Below, piece by piece: positions 14,891-20,137 of a stretch of 20,137 bases of DNA. The DNA comes from JAGTVB01 sp049282355 (GTDB lineage: Bacteria; Pseudomonadota; Gammaproteobacteria; HK1), in assembly GCA_049282355.1 (NCBI GenBank), contig JBAPTW010000329.1:1-20137 (forward strand). The letters run 5' to 3'. The notes beneath the pieces were generated by a model that made no database searches, was not told the origin of the DNA, and saw only the letters and a program-made list of their open reading frames with translations. How positions within the stretch are numbered: the first letter of the stretch is position 1; the number at the start of each line of letters is the position of its first letter. Both the position numbers and the translations under genes were made by a program.

Positions 14891-14932
14891 AGAAGCTGTT
14901 TCAAAAATGACTGCGCTTGTCATAGCGGCGCT
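14891..14932 (+). repeat. R-repeat copy 2
   Basis: A 42-bp copy starting AGAAGCTGTTTCAAAA, with CTGCGCT and CATAGCGGCGCT further on. About 37 of 42 positions match copy 3 at 18968. Confidence 0.75.
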
Positions 14933-14980
14933 CATGACACCTTGGTAAAACAGTTTGCGAGCGGCGGCTTTGGTAACTCC

Positions 14981-15003
14981 GGCGATGGTCATCGTTTTGG
15001 CTG
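14981..15003 (-). repeat. X-repeat copy 1 (inverted, diverged)
   Basis: Its reverse complement contains AAAACGATGACCATCGCC, related to the X core CGAAACRATGACCATGGCC. It forms an imperfect inverted pair with copy 2. Confidence 0.45.
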
Positions 15004-15041
15004 CCTACAAATTCTGGGCACAGTTGTAACCTCTGAAGGAT

Positions 15042-15068
15042 GATGCTGACGACACTATGACCATGGCC
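15042..15068 (+). repeat. X-repeat copy 2
   Basis: Starts GATGCTGACGAC and ends ATGACCATGGCC. 25 of 27 bases equal the reverse complement of 19942-19968. Confidence 0.75.
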
Positions 15069-15222
15069 GAACCTCCTATGCGTGATATTGGGAGTGCTGT
15101 GTGCGGGTCGAATTGCACTGAGAGCTGTGGCACGATCAGTAACAGACGTTCACCTTCCTGTGGCGTGGTTAGGGGTCAAGTCAGCCCAATCCAATAACCA
15201 TAGTCTTAACGGCGGAAGTGCG

Positions 15223-15897
15223 ATGGAAATAAAATGCGTTACGGTGGGGCTTTTTCAGGTCAACACCTATCTGGTCTGCGACCCGAGCAGCGGTGAGTGT
15301 GTCATCGTTGATACAGGAGAAGGCGATGATCTGGCGGCGCGGATCGACCGCATGGTACCAAGGCCGGATGTACGCGCAATTTTGTTAACCCACGCGCATC
15401 TTGATCATGCTGGAGGACTGGCCTCACTGCAGGCGCTTCTGGATGTACCCACGTATTTGCCGGAAGCGGAACTGGCGCTGTTCGAAACGCTTCCGCGTCA
15501 AGGCGATTGGTTCGGCATGCCAGCCCTCAATCGAGCGTGCGGTCGGATCGATCACACCGTGTCAGACGGGCAGGTGATCGAGATTGACAGCTTTCGCTTG
15601 ACGTTTATTTCAACTCCTGGGCATTCCCCTGGACAAGGATGCTACTACACCGAAAACGAGATCTTTGTTGGCGATACGCTGTTTGCTGGGGGCATCGGGC
15701 GAACGGATTTACCAATGGGTAATTCAGCTTTGATGCGCGACAGTCTGCGCCGCCTAATGATGCTGCCCGGGCACCTGCAAGTGTTTCCCGGACATGGGCC
15801 GGCGACTACCTTGGAATGGGAGCTCAAAAGTAATCCGTTTCTTGGTTACCTTCGCGTTGAAAGGGGCATGACCGAGGGTGCATCCTTTCCCTGGTAA
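15223..15897 (+). CDS. Glyoxalase II-like metallo-beta-lactamase fold hydrolase
   Basis: A 224-residue MBL-fold hydrolase of the GloB/YcbL type, probably a cytosolic thioester hydrolase. The binuclear metal site is complete: H57-A-H59-L-D61-H62 (THAHLDHAGG), H134 (STPGHSPGQ), D151 (FVGDTLFAGGIGRTDLP) and H191 (VFPGHGPATT). The GRTDLP segment is typical of the YcbL-like group of small glyoxalase II relatives. I chose the ATG at 15223 because MEIKCVTVGLFQVNTYLV is a canonical family start and GGAAG lies just upstream. The 47 extra upstream in-frame codons look non-coding. No operon partner is evident; the next gene converges on it. Confidence 0.88.
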   Translation: MEIKCVTVGLFQVNTYLVCDPSSGECVIVDTGEGDDLAARIDRMVPRPDVRAILLTHAHLDHAGGLASLQALLDVPTYLPEAELALFETLPRQGDWFGMPALNRACGRIDHTVSDGQVIEIDSFRLTFISTPGHSPGQGCYYTENEIFVGDTLFAGGIGRTDLPMGNSALMRDSLRRLMMLPGHLQVFPGHGPATTLEWELKSNPFLGYLRVERGMTEGASFPW

Positions 15898-15917
15898 GGG
15901 CGCTGATTTGTCTTCCC

Positions 15918-15946
15918 GAGGCTTGCTACATCCTTAAAATGGCTTT
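15918..15946 (-). repeat. R-like repeat, inverted copy at TPR gene 3' end
   Basis: The reverse complement reads AAAGCCATTTTAAGGATG, about 23 of 29 positions like the inverted copy at 19153-19184. It overlaps the last codons of the TPR lipoprotein gene. Confidence 0.4.
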
Positions 15947-16512
15947 TGCAGCGCTTCGGCCGTTTGTCTGGCAGTGCGGGCGCCGTCGAGATCCCCCGCC
16001 TGTTCGCGCGCCGCTGCAATGAGGTGCCAGCTGCGTGCGCGAGCCACATTGTCCCCACCGGCAAGCGCTTCCGCCTTCCGTGCTAATTGCTCCGCCTGGT
16101 CGAGGTGACCCTGGCCGAAGCGAATGACAGCCAGTTGGTACCACGTTTCCGGGTTGCGAGGCTCGATACGCAGCGCCCTCTCCAGGCTCGCTGCGGCCGC
16201 TGGAAGCTCACCCGCTTGCTTTTGGCGATCAGCCGCATCCAGCAATGCGACCACCACAGGCGTTGCGGGTACTGCTTCTGGATCTGGCTCTTGGGATCGA
16301 GAAACCTCACCGCCGGAGAGCGGTGCTGGTGGCGGCTTCGGGCCAGGCGGCTGTTCTTGCGGTAGCGCCTGCTGGCCGGACTCTGGCTGTTTGGTCGTGC
16401 TGCGCTCGATCACCGGGACGTCTCGAGGGGCAGGAGGCGCTGTCGCACAGCCGACAAGCGCGATGCACAGACCAGAGGCAGCCAATCCTGGGCTCGTTAT
16501 TTTCCACTTCAT
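15934..16512 (-). CDS. TPR-containing lipoprotein coupled to mrcB
   Basis: A 192-residue lipoprotein. Signal peptide with lipobox L-V-G-C22 (GLCIALVGCAT), then a Pro/Gln/Glu-rich linker (about 25-85). A TPR-like helical repeat domain follows (about 87-190; ALLDAADRQKQAGELPAAAASLERALRIEPRNPETWYQLA and a second AEQLARKAEAL...ARTARQTAEAL unit). TPR lipoproteins of this kind often act with envelope synthesis enzymes. Here the start codon overlaps the mrcB stop by ATGA (16509-16512), so translation is coupled and a role with PBP1b is a reasonable inference. It is not obviously LpoB or CpoB. The last codons overlap a minus-oriented R-repeat copy. Confidence 0.8.
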   Translation of the reverse strand: MKWKITSPGLAASGLCIALVGCATAPPAPRDVPVIERSTTKQPESGQQALPQEQPPGPKPPPAPLSGGEVSRSQEPDPEAVPATPVVVALLDAADRQKQAGELPAAAASLERALRIEPRNPETWYQLAVIRFGQGHLDQAEQLARKAEALAGGDNVARARSWHLIAAAREQAGDLDGARTARQTAEALQKPF

Positions 16513-18869
16513 CTAAATAACTCTCTCACTCGATCAATCAGCGTGTCACGCGGTTTGTCCGCCCGCATGGCGGCACAGGGAGCGGGCTCTGTGGGCAGGG
16601 TGTCGTGGGCGAAAGGCAGATAGACGGCCCCAACACATTCAGCATTGGCGCGCCGCCCCTGCTGATCCACCCAAGCGTATTGAATGTCCGGTGGTTGCAC
16701 AGGACGCAGCGGGTCGACGCCCAATGTCTGCATGATGGTGCCCCATATCGTCAATGCCCCCTGAGCGCCGGTCAGTTGGGCTGGGCGATTATCATCTCGT
16801 CCTATCCAGGCGACCGCCAAGTAGTTTCCGGTAAAGCCAGCAAACCAGCTGTCGCGGAGCCCGTCAGTGGTACCTGTCTTGCCCGCCGGCGCCAGCTCCT
16901 CAGGAATATAGTGGGTAACCCCCCGAGCCGTGCCGGAACGCACAACTTCTTGTAAGGCACTGGTTATGAGAAAGGCTGCTGAGGGACTGACGACCTGTTC
17001 TACGGCAAGAGGATAACGCTTCAAAGGCGTTCCATCTGCAGTAAACACATCCCGTATGGCGCGCAGGGGTGTTCGAAAACCACTAGCGGCAAGCGTTTGA
17101 TACATTTGGGCGACTTCAAGGGGCGTTAGGGCTATCGCTCCCAGCAGCACCGCAGGATAGGCTGGTACAGTGCGCTCAACGCCGAGCCGCTGCAGCGTTT
17201 CGATGACATCGGGCACACCGACGGACATGCCTAACCGCGCCGTCGCCAGATTGTAAGATTTTGCCAAAGCAACGTGTAACGGCACCGAGCCGTGGGATTT
17301 GTTGTCATAATTTTGTGGTTCCCATACGCGTCCATCCTTGCTACCTACCCGCAGTGGGGTATCTTCCAATCGAGTAGCCAACGTGTACTGGCCTGAAGCC
17401 AAGGCGGTGAGATACACCGCCGGCTTAATCAATGAACCGATCGGGCGCACCGCATCGAGAGCACGGTTAAAACCAGCAAGCCAGGTGTCGTGCCCCCCAA
17501 CAACGGCTAACACTTCGCCATCCTCCGTGCTGGTGATGACCACAGCGCCCTCAAGAATTCCCTCTGGAAAACCACGATCGCGTTCCAACATATCCAGCTG
17601 TTGCTTTAGCCGGTCCTCGGCAATGCGTTGCACTCTCGGATTCAGTGTTGTAAAAATCTGTAAGCCTTCGCTAGTCAGATCTTCCTCACGGTAATCGCGT
17701 TGCAGCTGCCGGCGGACGAGATCCATAAATGCTGGATAGGGCGAAGCGGCGCCGGGCGGACGCTCGGTAACTCCCAGTGGCGCTTGACGCCAATGCTGAG
17801 CATCGCTCGCCGAGAGAGCTCCCTGCACGGCCAGCTCATCGAGAACCCGGTTACGGCGGTTTTGTGCGCGCTCTGGATGGCGCCGGGGATTGTAATAAGA
17901 AGGGCCACGCACGAGCGCGGCCAACAATGCCAGCTCGGGTGCTCGCAACTCAGTAAGAGGTTGCCCAAAGTAGAAATGACTGGCCAGCCCGAAACCGTGG
18001 ATGGCCCGGCTTCCGTCTTGGCCTAAATGGACCTCGTTTAAATAGGCCTCAAGTATGTCAGCTTTGTCATAGTGCACTTCCAGCAACACCGCCATGAGCG
18101 CCTCACGGATCTTTCGCCAAAGGCTGCGTTCGCTGCTGAGAAAATAGTTTTTAACGAGCTGCTGCGTGAGCGTGCTGCCTCCCTGGACTACGCCGCGTGC
18201 CCTCACGTTAGCCCACAAAGCACGCGTAATTCCTCGTAGGGAAATGCCGTTGTGGTCATAGAATTCCTTGTCCTCCATGGCGATGAGCCCGTCGATGAGC
18301 AGGGTCGGTACCCTATCGATTTGGACAAGTAGTCGATCTTCATGGTGGGCGGGATAAATACCACCGATTTGCATGGGCTCTAATCGAACCGGTCCGACAA
18401 AGGCATTGAGCTGGAGGTCTTTCAGTGTGTTCACTTGTCCGAGTTGGAAGCCGACCCTGAGGTTGCGAGGAGGCTCCGTTCCGTCCACATAAGGAAATCC
18501 TCGAGTGCGGATTTCAAAGCTGAGGCCCGCGCGATGATACTGGCCGGTTTCCGCCGCACGCGGTGCAAAGCGGTAACCGAGGGCACGCAACTCGTCTTCC
18601 AGCTCCCGCGGCTCAAGGCGCATGCCGGGGTAGAGCTCGAGGGGACGAGCGTAAACATGGGCAGGTAGCGCCCAGCGTTTGCCTTCAAACTTCGACAGGA
18701 TGAGTGCGTTGAGGTATATAAGGTAACCGCCGAGTGCTACAGTGAACGCCAACCCTATCTTGAAAATGGTGCCGAAATACCGTGCCATTGGCTTTATTCG
18801 TGACTTTGACGATGAGCGGCGCGTAGGCCCCGCATGCCTTCGAGGATCTCTGCGAGAGGGTTGCGTCAT
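16509..18869 (-). CDS. mrcB: Penicillin-binding protein 1b (bifunctional class A PBP)
   Basis: An inner-membrane peptidoglycan glycosyltransferase and DD-transpeptidase. The 786-residue product begins with a basic cytoplasmic tail (1-30) and one TM (about 36-57). A UB2H-like region follows (about 75-150, GMRLEPRELEDELRALGYR). The GT51 domain has catalytic E199 (AMEDKEFYDHNGI) and GGSTLTQQLVKN (230-241). The transpeptidase domain has S479-L-I-K482, S538-Y-N540 and K664-T-G666. The UB2H-like segment and order favour PBP1b over PBP1a. No strong SD is seen before the ATG at 18869. An in-frame ATG at 18788 would remove the basic tail typical of PBP1b. It is followed by the coupled TPR lipoprotein gene. 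Confidence 0.93.
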   Translation of the reverse strand: MTQPSRRDPRRHAGPTRRSSSKSRIKPMARYFGTIFKIGLAFTVALGGYLIYLNALILSKFEGKRWALPAHVYARPLELYPGMRLEPRELEDELRALGYRFAPRAAETGQYHRAGLSFEIRTRGFPYVDGTEPPRNLRVGFQLGQVNTLKDLQLNAFVGPVRLEPMQIGGIYPAHHEDRLLVQIDRVPTLLIDGLIAMEDKEFYDHNGISLRGITRALWANVRARGVVQGGSTLTQQLVKNYFLSSERSLWRKIREALMAVLLEVHYDKADILEAYLNEVHLGQDGSRAIHGFGLASHFYFGQPLTELRAPELALLAALVRGPSYYNPRRHPERAQNRRNRVLDELAVQGALSASDAQHWRQAPLGVTERPPGAASPYPAFMDLVRRQLQRDYREEDLTSEGLQIFTTLNPRVQRIAEDRLKQQLDMLERDRGFPEGILEGAVVITSTEDGEVLAVVGGHDTWLAGFNRALDAVRPIGSLIKPAVYLTALASGQYTLATRLEDTPLRVGSKDGRVWEPQNYDNKSHGSVPLHVALAKSYNLATARLGMSVGVPDVIETLQRLGVERTVPAYPAVLLGAIALTPLEVAQMYQTLAASGFRTPLRAIRDVFTADGTPLKRYPLAVEQVVSPSAAFLITSALQEVVRSGTARGVTHYIPEELAPAGKTGTTDGLRDSWFAGFTGNYLAVAWIGRDDNRPAQLTGAQGALTIWGTIMQTLGVDPLRPVQPPDIQYAWVDQQGRRANAECVGAVYLPFAHDTLPTEPAPCAAMRADKPRDTLIDRVRELFR

Positions 18870-18967
18870 AGATCAGGACCAGGGGAAGACAGACAAGATA
18901 GCTGCAGGGAGCGAATGGCATCCATCCTCGCTTGGTTCCGAGGCGCGATAACCCACCCCGGTCTCTC

Positions 18968-19009
18968 AGAAGCTGTTTCAAAACCTACTGCGCTCGCCAT
19001 AGCGGCGCT
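18968..19009 (+). repeat. R-repeat copy 3
   Basis: Nearly identical to copy 2 over 42 bp. It is followed by a GC-rich segment (GCGCGGCGGCTCGCACTCC). Confidence 0.75.
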
Positions 19010-19152
19010 GCGCGGCGGCTCGCACTCCTGAGGTACTCCCCTGTACACTTTGGTTGTTACTCGCCCTATCCTTGGGCTTGCCCCTTTGGGGCCAGATTTC
19101 AGCTATTCAAAATCGTTCGGGACGATTTGCTCGCCACTGTGTGCCTTGTTTT

Positions 19153-19184
19153 GCCGGCGCTCGTGACATTCTTAAAACGGCTTT
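19153..19184 (-). repeat. R-like repeat, inverted copy
   Basis: The reverse complement reads AAAGCCGTTTTAAGAATG and then CACGAGCGCC, similar to the first half of R copy 4. With copy 3 it brackets about 215 bp upstream of the cNMP gene. Confidence 0.45.
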
Positions 19185-19210
19185 TTAAGCCCGACTTAGG
19201 TAACGGCTTT

Positions 19211-19240
19211 TTCAGATCCTTCTTCGCGCGTCGCGATAAT
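19211..19240 (+). promoter_or_regulatory. Tentative sigma-70 promoter of the cNMP-binding gene
   Basis: TTCAGA / 18 bp / GATAAT, 56 bp before the chosen ATG. The -10 fits well, the -35 is weak. Confidence 0.35.
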
Positions 19241-19295
19241 ATTATTATTCTAGGTGCCTTGGCTGAATTCTGCTAGCGCCTGGTGCCTAAAAATT

Positions 19296-19790
19296 ATGCC
19301 ACAGAACAGTATAGACCTGCTGCAGGCCATGCCGCTATTTGGTGGAGTCTCCGAGGCGTCCCTGCGTCTGCTGCTCAAATCATCTCAAAAGCTCGTGCTA
19401 TCGAGCGGAGAGTTTTTCTTTCGCGAATACGAGCCAGGCGCCTCAATGTTTGTATTGAGAGAGGGAAGGGTGGGTATTATCAAATCCTGGGCTGGCCGAG
19501 ACTACTTCTTACGCTATCTAGAGGCGGGCGATTGCTTTGGAGAAATGGCGCTCCTCGACCTGTATCCGCGCAGTGCCTCGATACTCGCTGTGGATAAGTG
19601 CACGGCAATCGAAATTCCGACCGATTCATTACACCAGCTCTACCAGCAAGATGTGGAACAGTTCGCGCTGATTTTTATGAATATTGGCAGGGAGGTCAGC
19701 CGCCGACTTCGGGATGCTGATCGACGGTTGTTCGAAGGCGCGATGGCGCGCAAAGTGGCTACTGATCCAGATTTACCTCGAGCCGTTTGA
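19296..19790 (+). CDS. Cyclic nucleotide-binding domain (CNMP/CRP-like) protein without DNA-binding domain
   Basis: A 164-residue protein that is almost entirely one cNMP-binding domain (about 8-125). Seen: LLQAMPLFGGVSEASLRLLL, FREYEPGASMFVLREGRVGI, and the phosphate-binding-cassette region DCFGEMALLDLYPRSASILA (FGEMALLD...RSAS matches the FGE-L-PRSA signature). FMNIGREVSRRLRDADRRL follows as a C-terminal helix. No winged-helix DNA-binding domain follows, unlike CRP/FNR. It may be a stand-alone nucleotide sensor or partner subunit. I chose the ATG at 19296 because it sits just before the domain. A GTG 42 bp upstream is the alternative, and neither has a good SD. The 3' end abuts an R-repeat copy. 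Confidence 0.75.
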   Translation: MPQNSIDLLQAMPLFGGVSEASLRLLLKSSQKLVLSSGEFFFREYEPGASMFVLREGRVGIIKSWAGRDYFLRYLEAGDCFGEMALLDLYPRSASILAVDKCTAIEIPTDSLHQLYQQDVEQFALIFMNIGREVSRRLRDADRRLFEGAMARKVATDPDLPRAV

Positions 19791-19826
19791 GAAGCCGTTT
19801 TAATAACTACTGCGCTTGCCAAAGCG
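19790..19826 (+). repeat. R-repeat copy 4
   Basis: AGAAGCCGTTTTAATAAC then TACTGCGCTTGCCAAAGCG. It begins immediately after the cNMP-gene stop codon. Confidence 0.65.
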
Positions 19827-19941
19827 TTTCAAGCCATAAGCTGCTTCCTTGCCGACGAAACCTTCGGCGATTTCCCGCTGGGCAAGGGAAAAATACTTTT
19901 CTTGTCCGTATAGCCACCCTCAAGATAGTAATCGTTATTGA

Positions 19942-19968
19942 GGCCATGGTCATTGTTTCGTCAGCATC
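19942..19968 (-). repeat. X-repeat copy 3 (inverted)
   Basis: Reverse complement of X copy 2 with 2 mismatches in 27. It is also the left outer arm of the nested inverted repeat at the window end. Confidence 0.75.
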
Positions 19969-20004
19969 ACCATTCAAGGGGTAAAACCGTGCTCGGAATC
20001 TGTA

Positions 20005-20108
20005 GGCGGTCAATTGCCTTGCCACAAGGGTGTGTTCAGCAGGGATGCTGGACTCAAGTCTACAAGGATGTATTCACGACGTCCCTTGAGGCAAGGCAAT
20101 TGACTGCC
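20005..20108. repeat. Long hairpin with 26-bp arms (MITE-like)
   Basis: Arms 20005-20030 and 20083-20108 are inverted copies with 24 of 26 pairs (core TCAATTGCCTTGCC, extended by CAAGGG/CCCTTG). The 52-bp loop contains two AGGATG/GGGATG units (near 20041 and 20065). The whole hairpin lies inside the X-repeat pair 19942 / 20134. Confidence 0.75.
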
Positions 20109-20115
20109 ACCTCGG

Positions 20116-20134
20116 CCGAAACGATGACCATGGC
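20116..20134 (+). repeat. X-repeat copy 4
   Basis: CGAAACGATGACCATGGCC, 18 of 19 positions complementary to 19942-19960. It may continue past the window edge. Confidence 0.65.
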
Positions 20135-20137
20135 CCG

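Larger units (their letters stand above)
14439..15222. other. About 780 bp without a convincing protein gene
   Basis: It holds a perfect -10-like TATAAT (14591-14596), the candidate small RNA with its strong terminator (to 14816), two R-repeat copies (14581-14612, 14891-14932), two X-repeat copies (14981-15003, 15042-15068) and an AGGGGTCAAGTC segment (15171-15182) that resembles the RAYT end repeat at 11 of 12 positions. The one long + strand ORF here (14630-15043) runs straight through the terminator and repeat copies and has no recognisable domain. Confidence 0.6.
18870..19295. other. 426-bp divergent intergenic region with repeats
   Basis: Between mrcB (minus) and the cNMP-binding gene (+). 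It holds an R-repeat copy (18968-19009), an inverted R-like copy (19153-19184) and a 7-bp hairpin AAATCGT (19110-19116) / ACGATTT (19122-19128). A tentative sigma-70 promoter for the + gene is TTCAGA (19211-19216), an 18-bp spacer, then GATAAT (19235-19240). No gene seen. Confidence 0.5.
19827..20137. other. Window-end intergenic region with no gene
   Basis: After the R copy following the cNMP gene, the remaining 311 bp hold the X copies and the 26-bp-arm hairpin. The short minus-strand ORF here (19807-20025) is made of repeat sequence and shows no domain. Confidence 0.5.

Noticed and set aside
14630..15043. 137-codon + strand ORF in the repeat-rich gap
   Set aside because: It crosses a strong intrinsic terminator and R/X repeat copies, has no SD, and its product is low-complexity with no recognisable domain.
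19807..20025. 72-codon minus-strand ORF beginning MARQLTAYRF
   Set aside because: Composed of R, X and hairpin-arm repeat sequence; no SD and no domain.
20005..20108. Integron attC site
   Set aside because: Imperfect palindrome but no RYYYAAC/GTTRRRY core sites at the ends.
1..20137. CRISPR array or tRNA/rRNA genes
   Set aside because: I saw no regularly spaced direct repeats and no cloverleaf or rRNA signature in the intergenic sequences I read.

Overview
The window carries the core of a molybdenum nitrogenase (nif) gene cluster on the + strand (1-8862), followed by about 11 kb of ordinary chromosomal genes separated by repeat-rich intergenic DNA. The nif gene content and order (nifB - ferredoxin - Shethna FeSII-like protein - nifQ, then nifHDKT - ferredoxin - nafY/nifY) and the later genes (PBP1b with a proteobacterial-type TPR lipoprotein, CDF exporter, UbiB-like protein, RAYT transposase) suggest a diazotrophic gammaproteobacterium. 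The genus cannot be fixed from sequence alone. Ligand residues of NifH, NifD and NifK fall at the same positions as in Azotobacter vinelandii numbering, so this is a canonical Mo-nitrogenase.

Region 1 (1-1787) is the 3' end of nifB, a small 2Fe-2S ferredoxin, a homologue of the nitrogenase-protecting FeSII (Shethna) protein, and nifQ. It covers cofactor core synthesis (NifB), molybdenum supply (NifQ), and electron transfer or oxygen protection. Region 2 (1847-2773) is a single-gene RAYT/Y1-transposase element bounded by a perfect 22-bp inverted repeat. It sits between nifQ and the nifH control region. Region 3 (2787-8327) has a NifA-type upstream activator site and a textbook sigma-54 -24/-12 promoter driving nifH-nifD-nifK-nifT-ferredoxin-nafY. 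It is followed by a small Cys-containing one-TM protein of unknown function (8569-8862).

Region 4 (8863-14438) starts with an unusual run of four adjacent hairpins in the 407-bp leader of a CDF metal-ion exporter. A PhaC-like alpha/beta hydrolase, a UbiB/ABC1-family protein and a small exported protein follow, all on the minus strand. Region 5 (14439-15222) has no convincing gene. It does have a strong + strand intrinsic terminator preceded by a hairpin whose loop is a perfect anti-Shine-Dalgarno tract, a candidate small RNA, and copies of two dispersed repeats. Region 6 (15223-18869) holds a glyoxalase-II-like metallo-beta-lactamase fold protein and the translationally coupled mrcB / TPR-lipoprotein pair on the minus strand. 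Region 7 (18870-20137) has more repeat copies, a cyclic-nucleotide-binding-domain protein and a nested inverted-repeat structure that runs to the window edge.

The most interesting unexplained signals are the candidate anti-SD small RNA (about 14590-14816), the four-hairpin RNA at 8993-9097, and two dispersed repeat families (called R and X here) that recur in the same order at 14891-15068 and 19790-20134.
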